A DNA stretch of 64,000 nt from Holophagae bacterium (GTDB lineage Bacteria > Acidobacteriota > Holophagae > Acanthopleuribacterales > Acanthopleuribacteraceae). The stretch covers positions 62,001 to 126,000 of the forward strand of contig JAUIFE010000008.1 in NCBI GenBank assembly GCA_030429565.1. The letters run 5' to 3'. A program made the translations under genes and the position numbers. The notes beneath the pieces are model-generated. The model was not told the DNA's origin. It saw only the letters and a program-made list of their open reading frames with translations, and ran no database searches. Below, in pieces: positions 44,446 through 54,800 of the stretch; positions within the stretch are counted from its first letter, which is position 1, and each line of letters starts with the position of its first letter.

Positions 44446-45075
44446 TTAAACGACGGGTTTGCGGTAGCCGGTGCGGTAGCTTTCGCGTCCTTCTTGCTGG
44501 TACTTAATGGCAAAGTTGGTTAAGCCGCTTGCACCCTGGGGATCTTCGGGTAGACGTTCGCCGGATTCCAGATAGGTTTGGTTCTGAAGCACTTCTTGGA
44601 TGTGTTCCCAATATCCGGCATGGTCGGTTGCGATCAGCAACCAGCCGCCTGGCTTTAACACGCGGTGGACCTGCGCCATAAAGGCCTCGCCGAAAAGACG
44701 GCGCTTGTGGTGGCGTTTCTTCGGCCAGGGATCGGGGTAATAGACGTGGATAACCGACAAACTGTTGTCGGCGACATAACCTTCCAAAAAGCCGAGTGCT
44801 TCACCACAGATTAGTCGGGTGTTGGCTAACGGCCGTTTTTCCACGCGGGCACGGGCCATATTCAGGTACTTGCGGCGAATTTCGATGCCGATGAAATTGG
44901 TATCCGGCTGATTGATTGCCGAACGCGTGATGAACAGACCTTTACCAATGCCGATTTCCAGTTCGACTGGGTGGTCATTGCCGAAAAGATCGGAAAATTG
45001 AATGACGGCGGCGGGTTCTTCGAGAACGAGCTCGCGGCTGACGCGTTGGTCTTTGGGAAGAAAAACATCTGACAC
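44446..45075 (-). CDS. trmB: tRNA (guanine-N7-)-methyltransferase
   Basis: This 209-residue SAM-dependent enzyme methylates G46 of tRNA. It has the SAM-binding VELEIGIGKGLFI, then FIGIEIRRKYLNMARARVEK and the family hallmark YYPDPWPKKRHHKRRL, followed by LKPGGWLLIATDH. GTG 45075 has GGAG six bases upstream. It is divergent from comM and leads the putative trmB-PTPS operon. Confidence 0.95.
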   Translation of the reverse strand: MSDVFLPKDQRVSRELVLEEPAAVIQFSDLFGNDHPVELEIGIGKGLFITRSAINQPDTNFIGIEIRRKYLNMARARVEKRPLANTRLICGEALGFLEGYVADNSLSVIHVYYPDPWPKKRHHKRRLFGEAFMAQVHRVLKPGGWLLIATDHAGYWEHIQEVLQNQTYLESGERLPEDPQGASGLTNFAIKYQQEGRESYRTGYRKPVV

Positions 45076-45358
45076 GGTGGGCTCCGGAAATGATCAATCG
45101 AGAACAGCGGGTAGGCTTGCTGTCGGCGATCGACCCACGGTTCAAGCGCTCTAGCATACAAGAGCATGGATCAAAAGAAAAGCGTCGGGTGACGCAAGGC
45201 GTTGCAAGGCGGGTCGCGATCTGAATTCGCCACAACGGGTCGGCGCCCGTTGTGGCACGGGATTGGTCGGCATATCCTATGTAAAACACTGAACTGCCAG
45301 GGGTTACTTTTTAAATTTGTTTGATCTTTTTTATTGCACCCCCGGGATTTTGTGATAG

Positions 45359-45373
45359 GTTGGTGAGACCAAC
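45359..45373 (+). promoter_or_regulatory. first hairpin in the comM leader
   Basis: GTTGGT-GAG-ACCAAC forms a 6-bp stem with a 3-nt loop, 33 bases before the comM ATG and 8 bases before the second hairpin. It may be an operator palindrome in DNA or part of a structured leader in RNA. Confidence 0.5.
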
Positions 45374-45381
45374 AGCCCACC

Positions 45382-45402
45382 GTTCTCCTCCATTAGGAGA
45401 AC
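45382..45402 (+). promoter_or_regulatory. SD-sequestering hairpin before comM
   Basis: GTTCTCCT and AGGAGAAC form a perfect 8-bp stem with loop CCATT. The right arm contains the AGGAG ribosome-binding site, three bases before the ATG at 45406. If it folds in the mRNA, translation initiation is blocked until it is melted or bound. Confidence 0.72.
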
Positions 45403-45405
45403 ACC

Positions 45406-46962
45406 ATGATTAGTCATATCGCCGGCGCAGCACCTCTTGGGGTGTCGGCCGTTTCTATCTGTGCCGAAGTTGCGATCCGAAAGGGCGCGCTTCGCGTAAG
45501 TATCGTCGGCTTGCCCGACACAGCAACTCGTGAATCCAAAGAACGGCTGGTTCCAGCCATTACCAACAGTGGCTTTGCCCTACAAAACTGCGACATTGTT
45601 ATCAACCTGTCACCGGCCGATTTGCGCAAGGAAGGAACCGCCTACGATCTGCCGATGGCGGTCGGGATTCTGGTAGCCCAAGGCATTCTGAGCGGTGACG
45701 CGGTCGAACAGTCCTGGTTTGCCGGTGAATTGGCGCTCGACGGCGGATTGCGGCCGGTTCGTTCCATTTTACCGATTGCCGAATGTGCCACCCGCCATGG
45801 CGGGCAACGCCTATTTGTGCCCGTCGGTAACGGTGTGGAAGGGTCATTGGTGCGCGATCTCGACGTTGTCGAGATTGAGGCCTTGCCGCAACTCGTTCGG
45901 ATCCTGCGTGGTCAAGAGACTTATCGCGTTTGCACGCCTAAGGCGCTGACGTCGGCGGAGTCTTCGTGCCAGTGGGATCTCACCGATGTCAAAGGTCAGC
46001 AAGCCGCCAAGCGCGTCTTGGAAATTGCCGCCGCCGGCGGGCACAATCTGTTGTTTTACGGTCCTCCCGGGTCGGGGAAGTCGATGCTAAGCAAACGTTT
46101 GTCGTCGATTTTGCCGCCGATGAGTGAAACCGAAATGATTGAGGTGACCCGTATTTACAGCGCCGCCGATCTGCTTAAAGCCGAAAACGGCCCGATCCAG
46201 CAGCGCCCGTTTCGGGCACCGCACCATACCACTTCGCCGGTTGCTATGGTTGGTGGTGGCGGTTATCCGCGTCCTGGCGAGGTGACGCTTGCCCATCGTG
46301 GCGTGCTGTTTCTCGACGAACTAGCCGAGTTCCCGCGCCGTGCGCTGGAAGTCCTGCGTCAACCGATGGAAGATCGTGCCTTAACGGTCTGTCGTGCCTC
46401 TGCCCGTGTCGATTTTCCGGCGGATTTCATTTTTGTCGCCGCCATGAATCCCTGTCCCTGTGGCTGGAAGGGTGATAAGCGCCGTCCTTGTCGCTGTTCA
46501 CCCGACCGGGTTACCGCCTATCGCGACCGCATCTCCGGGCCGCTGCTCGACCGCATCGATCTTCAGCTTGAAATGCCGACCCTGTCGCTTTCAGAAATTC
46601 GACGCATGCCGGCGGGTGAGTCCAGTGCGGTGGTGCGCGCGCGGGTCGTCTCGGCTCGGCAACGCATGGTTGCGCGTACGGGATGCCCCACCATTACCAA
46701 CGCCAATATGAGCCAAAGCATGGTTAGCCGGTTCTGCCGTATTACCCGTCAGGACGCCGAACGACTTGAGCAATATTTGGAACACTTGGGTTTTACCGTT
46801 CGCGGGTACACCAAACTTTTGCGGGTTTCGCGGACCATGGCTGACTTGGACGGTAGCCCGCACATCGATTGGCGCCACCTGGCCGAAGCCGTAGCCTATC
46901 GGCGTTTTGATACGCCTGTGACCCAAACCAATTTGCAGTTACCCCAGCCCGCCGTCAGCTAA
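45406..46962 (+). CDS. comM: YifB/ComM-family Mg-chelatase-like AAA+ ATPase
   Basis: This 518-residue protein has an N-terminal Lon-protease-like fold (VSIVGLPDTATRESKERL, NLSPADLRKEGTAYDLP) and an AAA+ Mg-chelatase domain (about 190-400). Motifs are FYGPPGSGKSMLSKRL (Walker A), RPFRAPHHTTSPVAMVGGG, LFLDELAEF (Walker B), and a C-terminal Mg-chelatase domain with the zinc-type CPCGWKGDKRRPCRC. ComM is a branch-migration helicase in natural transformation that promotes integration of non-homologous DNA. Start ATG 45406 has AGGAG inside a hairpin. It may be subject to translational control. Confidence 0.95.
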   Translation: MISHIAGAAPLGVSAVSICAEVAIRKGALRVSIVGLPDTATRESKERLVPAITNSGFALQNCDIVINLSPADLRKEGTAYDLPMAVGILVAQGILSGDAVEQSWFAGELALDGGLRPVRSILPIAECATRHGGQRLFVPVGNGVEGSLVRDLDVVEIEALPQLVRILRGQETYRVCTPKALTSAESSCQWDLTDVKGQQAAKRVLEIAAAGGHNLLFYGPPGSGKSMLSKRLSSILPPMSETEMIEVTRIYSAADLLKAENGPIQQRPFRAPHHTTSPVAMVGGGGYPRPGEVTLAHRGVLFLDELAEFPRRALEVLRQPMEDRALTVCRASARVDFPADFIFVAAMNPCPCGWKGDKRRPCRCSPDRVTAYRDRISGPLLDRIDLQLEMPTLSLSEIRRMPAGESSAVVRARVVSARQRMVARTGCPTITNANMSQSMVSRFCRITRQDAERLEQYLEHLGFTVRGYTKLLRVSRTMADLDGSPHIDWRHLAEAVAYRRFDTPVTQTNLQLPQPAVS

Positions 46963-47035
46963 ATCGCTGCGTCACCACAACCCGTTACCCGGTCGTTGCA
47001 CGACGACGACCGTCGCCGCTTTTGGAGGCCGCCCC

Positions 47036-47230
47036 ATGATTGTCGTTCGCGCTACCCTGACCAATGACACTGTAAACCTGCCGATGTTGCCCCATTCCTG
47101 CAAAGAAGGGCCGATTCCCGTGCTGTTACTGGTGCCGGAGTTCGCAGCCACGGTTGAAGGCAGTCAGTTAGACGCACCGTCCTGGGCCTGGGGCTCGGAC
47201 GAGGTTGAGGATGTTTACCTGGGTGATTGA
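47036..47230 (+). CDS. small hypothetical protein downstream of comM
   Basis: This 64-residue ORF has GGAGG seven bases before its ATG, 73 bases after comM on the same strand. It begins MIVVRATLTNDTVNLPML and has an acidic Trp-containing C-terminus (SWAWGSDEVEDVYLGD). I recognise no family, signal or membrane helix. It ends five bases before the convergent oxidoreductase stop. The SD and position support it as a real gene; its function is unknown. Confidence 0.55.
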   Translation: MIVVRATLTNDTVNLPMLPHSCKEGPIPVLLLVPEFAATVEGSQLDAPSWAWGSDEVEDVYLGD

Positions 47231-47235
47231 TAGGC

Positions 47236-48219
47236 TCAGCCACCGCTGCTTTCGCGCACAAGCACCAGCTTACCGAGGTTCTGGTTGGCTAGCATGCAAC
47301 GGTGCGCGGCTTCGGCGTCACGCATCGGGAAAACCGCGTGAATATCGGGGCCGATGCCGCCTTGCTGTAAGGTGTCGGCCCACTTGGACAAGAAGCGTCT
47401 GCGCACGGCCTGTTTGGCTGCAAGTGGCAACGCGCGCAGGACGGATCCCGTGACGGTGAGTTGGCGGCTCAGGACCAGGCCGAGATCGAGTTCGGCCTTG
47501 CGCCCTCCGAGCAACCCGACCACGACCAAGCGACCGCCGCGTTTAAGGCACTTGAGGTTATCACCCAGGTAGGCGGCGCCGATAAAGTCTAGGACGACAT
47601 CGGCACCGCCCGCCTCGCCGAGGACCTTAAGGAAAGCCGTTTCGCGGTAGGCAATCACGTGATCAGCGCCCAGCCGGCGACAGAAATCTTGTTTGGCGGT
47701 GCTGCTGGTGGTGGTGAATACCTTGCAGCCGTGCGCTCGGGCCATGCGAATGGCCATCGCACCGACACCACTGGCGCCGGCGTGGATTAGGACGGTCTCA
47801 CCGGGCTGTAAGCGACCGTGGTGGAACAGGTTCTCGTTGGCGGTGTAGGCGACTTCTGTCAACGCGGCGCCCCAGGTGTCGTCGGCGCTGTCGGGTAACC
47901 GATGTGCCAATCGCGCATCGAGCAGACACTGTTCCGCATAACCGCCGCCACCGACCAAGCCAAACACGCGATCACCGACCTGGAAGTCTTGGACAGCACT
48001 GCCGACGGCGGCGACGTCACCGGCGATTTCCAAACCGAGGATGGGTGACTCTCCCGGCGGCGGTGGATACAACCCTTTGCGTTGCAGCAGGTCGGCGCGA
48101 TTAACGCCGGCCGCATTGACGGAAACCAATAAATCATGTGGTCCGGGTTCTAGGTCGGGTAGTTCGCGAAAGGTCAAGATTTTTGCAGGGTGATTCTCAT
48201 CGACAACAATGGCTTTCAC
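47236..48219 (-). CDS. quinone oxidoreductase (zinc-independent MDR family)
   Basis: This 327-residue enzyme belongs to the medium-chain dehydrogenase family, PIG3/QOR branch. It shows NAAGVNRADLLQRKGLYPPPP, LGLEIAGDVAAVG, a Rossmann motif VLIHAGASGVGAMAIRMA and DVVLDFIGAAYLGDN. It lacks the Cys/His zinc ligands of alcohol dehydrogenases. Such enzymes use NADPH to reduce quinones or enones. GTG 48219 has AGGAG six bases upstream. It appears monocistronic. Confidence 0.92.
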   Translation of the reverse strand: MKAIVVDENHPAKILTFRELPDLEPGPHDLLVSVNAAGVNRADLLQRKGLYPPPPGESPILGLEIAGDVAAVGSAVQDFQVGDRVFGLVGGGGYAEQCLLDARLAHRLPDSADDTWGAALTEVAYTANENLFHHGRLQPGETVLIHAGASGVGAMAIRMARAHGCKVFTTTSSTAKQDFCRRLGADHVIAYRETAFLKVLGEAGGADVVLDFIGAAYLGDNLKCLKRGGRLVVVGLLGGRKAELDLGLVLSRQLTVTGSVLRALPLAAKQAVRRRFLSKWADTLQQGGIGPDIHAVFPMRDAEAAHRCMLANQNLGKLVLVRESSGG

Positions 48220-48714
48220 GGGCGGCTCCTAGTTAGATGGATTGAAAAAAGGGGGCGCTGGTGGCGCGACCTAAAGCGCGAAATGCAAGGGGTAGCCAAA
48301 GCCCTCGGGTGAGAAGGGTTCGTCGCAAGGATCAGAACCGCCTCGGCGCCCTGTTTCAGAGCCGGTTGCGCCCCGTTGTAAGTTGCCGGCGTCCCCGGCC
48401 TTGGGCGCAAATCGCCGCTAAGGTACGTGCTTCTTAGGTGCTAAGCTTAACGCACTTATCGGTGAGGGGAGCGCCTTGCCGCTTCAATGTTCGTGGCACA
48501 GCTTCAAAAATCACCGTTGGGCTCGTTTAAGGTAGTCTGCTTTGGTTGGCGATAAGCAAGCGGTTTGTCGCAGACGAACCCCACAACCGGCCGACGGCGA
48601 CCGCGCGTCACCCAGGAAAGCTGTTTGAAACGAAACTTTTGCAGCTCAAAAACGCATGACGATAGGACCGCCGGAATCCGGTGCTTTAAATCCCTACCTC
48701 CAAGAGAGTGAACT
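48220..48714. other. intergenic region, nothing recognised
   Basis: About 495 bases lie between divergent genes, presumably with both promoters. I saw no gene, strong hairpin or repeat. Confidence 0.35.
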
Positions 48715-50505
48715 ATGACGGAAATGCCGCAATCTAACGGCGCCGCGACCAACCCATCGCAACTGAGTATTGGCTCGGCTTATCGGAAAATGTTTGCCTT
48801 GGTTCGCCCCCATCGCAACTTGCTTGCAGTTGCGACTTTGTGTTTGGCCGTGGGGAGCGGATTGGGCTTGTATTACCCGCGTGTGGTGTCCGGCATGGTC
48901 GACCAGACAATTGCCGAGGGGATGGGTGCGGTCAATGGGGCTGTTTTGCTGTTGGCCGGTGTGTTTGCTTTGCAGGCGGTAGCGGTTGGTTTTCGTCACT
49001 ACCTTTTTACGATTGTTGGTTATCGCGTGGTCACCGAACTGCAAGATCGCACCTATCAGCAGATTGTCGCCCAGGAAATCGGCTTTTTTGACCAACGCAA
49101 GACCGGTGAGTTGATGAGCCGTTTGGCATCCGATACGACGGTGCTTCAAAACACGGTCAGCGTGAACGTATCGATGGCGTTGCGCGGGCTGGCCAGCGCC
49201 GTTGGCGGCGTGGTTTTGTTGGCGATTACTTCGTGGAAACTGACCCTGCTGATTTTGGTTGTGGTGCCGCCGGTTTCGATCGGGGCGGTGGTGTTCGGCC
49301 GCCAAGTGCGCGGATTGAGTAAACGGGTTCAAGATGCCTTGGCCAAAGCAGGTGAGATCGCTGAGGAAACCTTATCCGGCATTCGCACGGTGCGCGCTTT
49401 TGCGCGCGAGCAGGTCGAAGCCGACCGTTACCATCGCGGCGTCTTTGACGCGTTCCTGATCATGCGCCGGCGCTCGCGCACGGTGGCTATGTTCCAAGCG
49501 GTGATTTCTTTCGCCGCCTACGGCGTGGTGGCGTTGGTTCTGTGGTACGGCGCGACCTTGGTGGACAGTGGTGAGATGTCGGTAGGTCAGTTGACTTCAT
49601 TCCTGCTCTACACCTTGATTGTGGCCGTTTCCCTGGCTTCTCTGGCCAATTTGTGGACCGACTTTATGCGTGCCTCCGGGGCGGCCGAGCGGATTTTCGA
49701 AATCTTGGATCGCGAACCAGCCATGCCCTTGGCTCGAGGAACCCGACCGGATACCTTGGTCGGCAACCTGCGCTTTGACAATGTAACCTTTGCTTATCCG
49801 ACGCGGCCCGATGTGGCGGCTTTGCGCGCGGTCGATCTCGAGGTTCATCCCGGCGAAGTCGTCGCCTTGGTGGGGCCCTCCGGCAGTGGCAAGTCGACGA
49901 TTGCGGCGTTGGTCCCTCGTTTCTACGACGTGAGCGACGGCGCGATTGTGCTCGACGGTCACGACTTGCGTACCTACGATGCGGGCTGGCTGCGCGGCCA
50001 AATCGGTATTGTGCCGCAAGAGCCGATGTTGTTCTCGCGCTCCGTGGCTGAGAACATTGCTTACGGTGTGAGCGCTTGGGATCAGGCGGGGGTGGAACGG
50101 GCGGCGAAGATGGCCAACGCCCACGAATTCATCAGCGCTTTTCCCGACGGCTACCAAACCGAAGTGGGTGAACGCGGTGTTCGATTGAGTGGCGGCCAAA
50201 AACAGCGCGTGGCCATCGCCCGGGCCCTGCTTAAGAATCCGAAGATGTTGATATTGGATGAAGCGACCAGTGCCTTGGATGCTGAAAGCGAGTTTCTCGT
50301 GAAACAAGCGCTCGACCGCCTGATGGAAGGCCGTACCACGCTCATCATCGCCCATCGATTATCGACCGTACGCGACGCCGACCGAGTCGTGGTCCTTGAA
50401 GAGGGCCAAATCCGCGAGGTCGGTCGTCACGAGGAATTGATGGCCAACGAACAGGGTTTGTACCGCCGTTTGGTTGAACGCCAATTCCTTAAGGCCGAAG
50501 GTTAG
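48715..50505 (+). CDS. MsbA-like ABC exporter (permease fused to ATPase)
   Basis: This 596-residue half-transporter has a six-helix membrane domain (about 25-320) and a C-terminal ATPase. Motifs are VGPSGSGKSTIAALV (Walker A), RLSGGQKQRVAIARALL (signature), MLILDEATSALDAES (Walker B) and IIAHRLSTV (switch His). It belongs to the exporter subfamily B, which includes lipid A flippase MsbA and multidrug exporters. It functions as a homodimer or with a partner; no second half is adjacent. The ATG follows a GAGAG-type SD. The substrate is unspecified. The LpxH-like gene converging on it would fit an envelope-lipid role only loosely. Confidence 0.93.
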   Translation: MTEMPQSNGAATNPSQLSIGSAYRKMFALVRPHRNLLAVATLCLAVGSGLGLYYPRVVSGMVDQTIAEGMGAVNGAVLLLAGVFALQAVAVGFRHYLFTIVGYRVVTELQDRTYQQIVAQEIGFFDQRKTGELMSRLASDTTVLQNTVSVNVSMALRGLASAVGGVVLLAITSWKLTLLILVVVPPVSIGAVVFGRQVRGLSKRVQDALAKAGEIAEETLSGIRTVRAFAREQVEADRYHRGVFDAFLIMRRRSRTVAMFQAVISFAAYGVVALVLWYGATLVDSGEMSVGQLTSFLLYTLIVAVSLASLANLWTDFMRASGAAERIFEILDREPAMPLARGTRPDTLVGNLRFDNVTFAYPTRPDVAALRAVDLEVHPGEVVALVGPSGSGKSTIAALVPRFYDVSDGAIVLDGHDLRTYDAGWLRGQIGIVPQEPMLFSRSVAENIAYGVSAWDQAGVERAAKMANAHEFISAFPDGYQTEVGERGVRLSGGQKQRVAIARALLKNPKMLILDEATSALDAESEFLVKQALDRLMEGRTTLIIAHRLSTVRDADRVVVLEEGQIREVGRHEELMANEQGLYRRLVERQFLKAEG

Positions 50506-50668
50506 TGCCCCGGCCCAAGTGACGGGTTCGTTGGCGGATTTTGCCGTCTCGAGCGGGCACAGGGCGCCAAGGACCTTCCATCGCGCAATCCTTGAACCCG
50601 TTACCAAATCGATGCCGGCAAAATGTTAGGTACTATTTGTGATCCGCGTCTGTTGGCGGGTGCCTTGT

Positions 50669-51586
50669 TTAGGCTACCGGCTCGGCGGTTTTGGTGCCTT
50701 GGTTGTGGCTATGATCAATGCGGGTCCAAGTGATGATTTCCAGGTTTCCGGCGAAATCTTCCACCAAAGCAGAACAACTTTCAACCCAATCCCCGTCGTT
50801 GCAGTACTGAATACCGCCGATGTCGCGAATTTCGGGGTGATGGATGTGGCCGCAAACGACGCCGTCGACACCGAGCTTTTTAGCTTCGCCGGCCACGGCC
50901 TCCTCGAATTGAGCGATAAAGGCGACCGCGTTTTTAACACGGTGCTTCAAGTAAGCGCTGAGCGACCAATAGGGCAATCCCAGCCAGGCGCGTAAGCGGT
51001 TGAACAGGGTGTTGAGGTTCAAAGCCAAGGTATAAGCCCAGTCGCCGAGTAGGGCCAACCACTTGGCGTATTTGACAACGCCGTCGAACTCGTCGCCGTG
51101 AAGAACGAGGAACTTACGGCCGTCGGCCATGGTGTGAATGAAACGGCGCTCGACCGCGACCTCGCCGAATTTAAGGCTGGAATACTGGCGCGCAAATTCA
51201 TCGTGGTTACCGGGAATGTAAATGACCTTGGTGCCTTTGCGCGCCTTGCGCAAAATCTTTTGGACTACGTCGTTGTGGGTCTGGTGCCAGTACCACGACT
51301 TTTTCAACTTCCAACCGTCGATGATGTCACCGACCAGAAACAGGGTCTCCGATTCGTTCCAACGCAGGAAATCCAGCAAAAACGCCGCTTTACAGCCACT
51401 GGTTCCCAAATGGATGTCGGATATAAAGATGGTGCGATAGTGTTTGACGCTGCGGTTGCCTTCGCCTTCTTGGGCGACGGGTTCGCGGTCTTTAACGACC
51501 TCGTCGTCCGTGTCTTCGGCGATGGTGAATGGTTCAGATTGACGGGGTGAGACCAACTTCTGGAGTGCAATCGCAATTGAATTCAT
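50669..51586 (-). CDS. LpxH-like metallophosphoesterase (UDP-diacylglucosamine diphosphatase family)
   Basis: This 305-residue calcineurin-like phosphoesterase shows the full metal-site set: TIFISDIHLGT, FLVGDIIDGW, YIPGNHDEF, LVLHGDEFD and VVCGHIHHPEI. LpxH-type enzymes remove UMP from UDP-2,3-diacylglucosamine in lipid A synthesis; relatives with this longer form are also annotated broadly as phosphoesterases. A 50-residue acidic N-terminal head precedes the fold. I chose ATG 51586; the frame runs to 51889 but that stretch reads as non-coding. It is convergent with the MsbA-like exporter gene. Confidence 0.88.
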   Translation of the reverse strand: MNSIAIALQKLVSPRQSEPFTIAEDTDDEVVKDREPVAQEGEGNRSVKHYRTIFISDIHLGTSGCKAAFLLDFLRWNESETLFLVGDIIDGWKLKKSWYWHQTHNDVVQKILRKARKGTKVIYIPGNHDEFARQYSSLKFGEVAVERRFIHTMADGRKFLVLHGDEFDGVVKYAKWLALLGDWAYTLALNLNTLFNRLRAWLGLPYWSLSAYLKHRVKNAVAFIAQFEEAVAGEAKKLGVDGVVCGHIHHPEIRDIGGIQYCNDGDWVESCSALVEDFAGNLEIITWTRIDHSHNQGTKTAEPVA

Positions 51587-51804
51587 GGCTCCATCTCGGC
51601 AAGGGGATAGAGGGGTTGACCCGAAGTGGGTTACCACACTCAAGTGCCAGCATAGGCCCGCGTTGTGAAGTGGGGGTGAGCAGGTTGTCAGCGTTCCATG
51701 ACGGCCCTGTCGAAATTTTACGAAAGCGCCGCGCTTGTCGGTGGCCGTTATTAGTTGCCGGGCAGTGATTTCGTGCGGACCAAACAAGGCCGGCCCTGAA
51801 AGAA

Positions 51805-51835
51805 AAAGGCCCAGACACAAGGTGCCCGGGCCTTT
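51805..51835 (-). terminator. rho-independent terminator of the PKS gene
   Basis: AAAGGCCC and GGGCCTTT form an 8-bp stem with a 15-nt loop; the minus-strand transcript has a T run immediately after. It lies 22 bases past the PKS stop. Confidence 0.75.
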
Positions 51836-51857
51836 GCTCGATTTTGCTTGAGCGGGC

Positions 51858-54800
51858 TTAATACGCGGTGCGCCCCTCGGCTTCGTCAATGCAGCGCCGC
51901 AGCTTGGCCGCCATGATCCGCACCGCCGGTTCGAGGACCATACTGTCGTGGTTACCCGGCACTTGGAAGATGTCTAGTTGCTTCACAAACGGCGTCCACT
52001 GATTGTCCTCGTAGACGTATTCGTATTCGCTGCTGACATAGCGTTCGCTGCCAACCTTGTAATGTTTATCCAGCTTCGGCCGGAACAGTTTGACGGTACC
52101 GTCGAAGTTCTTGAGGTCGTAGCGTTCCAAGGCACGGTAAAACGCCGCTTCAATTTCCTGGCTTTTGAAGGAAACTTCCTGTTGGGGCTCCTGCTCGACG
52201 GGTTCCGGCTGGTCTTGTTCCTGTTCCGCTTTTTGGCGTTTTTTGATTTCCCAGGCGTACCGTGCTTCGGCCCATTCTTTCACGTAAGAAAAGCCCTGAC
52301 GCTGGAAATTGAGCAGGTGGATTTTGGAACGGTCCACTCGCGACAGGTGGGGTCGGTGGGGGATCGGCGTGTCGAGCATGACCAACAGGCTGACTTCCTC
52401 ACCTTCAGCTTTGAGTTGTTGCGCCATTTCATAGGCCGTGATGCCGCCGCCGGAGAAGCCGCCCAGCATGTAGGGACCTTCCGGTTGCACGGTGCGAATT
52501 TCCTCAAGGTAATCGCGCGCCATCTCTTCAAAGGTTTCGTGGGGTTGATCGTCGCCGTACAAACCGCGTGCCTGCAGGCCGAAGAACTTGCGGTCGACAC
52601 CGATTAAGTGTGCCAACTGGCGCAGGTTGAGTACGTTACCGAACATGCCTGCGACCAAGAAAAACGGCGTACGCGTGCCGCCACGACCTTGGTGCATGGC
52701 GACCAAGTGTTTGTAACGGCGTTTTTTGGCGGCAGCTTCGCCGCCTTCGCGTTCCTCTCCGTCGGCCGCCGCAGTATCGGCATCACCGACCACCTCGCGA
52801 ATCAAGTCGGCACAGGCCTCAATCGTGGGGGCCTCGAACAGCACCGAGATCGGGTATTCGACTTGGTAGGCTTTTTTGATTTTGGCGAACAGACGTACCG
52901 CGATCAGCGAGTGCCCGCCTAAATCGAAGAAGCTGTCTTTAATACCGATGTCTTGTACACCGAGCAGTTCGGCCCAAATCGTGGCCAACGTCTTTTCGAT
53001 GTCGTCGCGCGGCGCCACAAACTCGCTGTCCAATTCGGGCCGTTCGAACTTGGTGCTTTCATCCTCTTGTTCTTGCTCAAGTGTCGCTTTTTCAGTCTGT
53101 TCGATAAGCTTCAGCAAATCGAGTGAACTGAAAATAACTTGGGGCGTGGGTTCGGCGGCGAGGATATGGCCCAAGGCTTGGGTGCCTTCCTCGGGCAAAA
53201 TACCCTGGCTTAGGTTGTGGCGGAACAGCTTTTCCGCCGGCGACAACTGGCGTTGGCCTTCGTCGTCGGTTTGCGATTCGAATTCCAGTTCCGAAGACGA
53301 TGGTGGCTTGGCCAGCGCGAAATCGGGGCCGCCTTCGAGGCGTTTGATACTAAAGGCTTCGGCAATGAACAAGATCTGGCCGTTCTCATCGCAAAGTGTG
53401 ATGTCGAAGGTGGCCGTTTCGTTGTCGGCTTTGTTGACACCGTTGTTGCGTACCCAACTGTAAACATTACGCGGTAGCGGGCCGTAGAAGCGGACGCTGC
53501 GGTAGTTCACCGGTACCCACAACTGGTTGGTGCCCTTGTAGCCTTGGATGAGGTTCATGGCGAAACCGGTCGCCAAGTCCAGCAAGGCCGGGTGGTGCTG
53601 GTAATCGGCCTGTTCTTCAGCGAAGGTTTTGGGCAGCGACAAGCGTCCCAGCGCTTCGTTTTCGCCATACCAGGCCTCTTGCAGCACGCGCCAGCGCGGT
53701 CCAAACTTCATGAACCGTTCTTGACCGGTGCGAATGCCGTCGGCGTCGGCTTCGTGGTCGACGCCACAGCGATCGCGAATTTCAGGGATGTCGAGCGGTG
53801 TTTGCTTGCGCGGGTTGTGCGGGATGAGACGTGCCTGCATGTGGGTTTCCCAACCGACTCGGCCGTCGTCAAAGACGCGTTTACTCTGGATATCGAGGGC
53901 AAACTCGTCTTCTTCCGGCTTCAACCGCAAACGCATATCCTTGGTTTCGTCGTCTGGGACGTAAAACGGTCGGAAGAAGTAGAGATCGTTGATCTCGTAG
54001 CGTCGCGTTTCGCCGCGTTCTACCAAGGCTGCGCGTGCCATTTCCAGGTAAGCGGTACCCACCAGAATGGCGTGGCCGCTGAGCGTGCGGTGCTGGTCGA
54101 GGACCCATTGGCTTTTGGTGGTGTAGCTCGCGGTAATGGTTGTGATGCCGCGCTCATCGGTGGCGCGCGTTTCAAACAAGGGGTGTTTGCACGGCGCGAT
54201 ATCTTGACCGGCGTCATCTTGGCCGGCCATGCGGTTGGCGCTGTCCATCGCCATCCCGACCTCGTTCCAAATCCCCCAGTTGATCGCGACCGTGTTGCGG
54301 TTCTCAAGGTGTTGGCGCGACTGGGCATAGGCGTTGAGGAAGGCGTTGGCGGCGACGTAATCGATTTGACCCGCCGGCGCCACCACACTCGAGGTGGAGG
54401 AGAACAGCACCATAAAGTCGAGCTGCTTGTCCGCGAACAACTGGTCGAGCATCAGGGTACCGTGAATCTTAGGCGTGAACACATCTTCGATGCTGTACTG
54501 ATCCTTCATTGGAATCAAATCGTCTTTGAGCACGCCGGCTGTATGTAACACGCCGTTAATGCGCCCAAACCGTTTTTCGGCCTGTTCCACCACCGTTTCC
54601 ATGGCGTCGATGTCGGTTACGTCGGCGACACCGATTTCCACTTCGGCACCAAGGCTCTCCAAGTGCTGAACCTTGAGAATCCGTTGGTGAATGCGATGGA
54701 ATTGTGGCGTACGTTCGAGCCAGTCAGACCATTCTTCGCGCGGTGGCAACGGCGAACGGCTCATCAGCACCAGCTTGGCATTGGCGCGACGGGCCAGGTA

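Larger units (their letters stand above)
45076..45405. other. divergent intergenic region of trmB and comM
   Basis: About 330 bases should hold both promoters. The comM-proximal end carries two consecutive hairpins (45359-45373 and 45382-45402). No other feature was recognised. Confidence 0.4.

Noticed and set aside
53544..54548. 334-residue plus-strand reading frame antisense to the PKS
   Set aside because: It is an antisense shadow of DH/KR coding sequence, with no family features and no promoter or SD.
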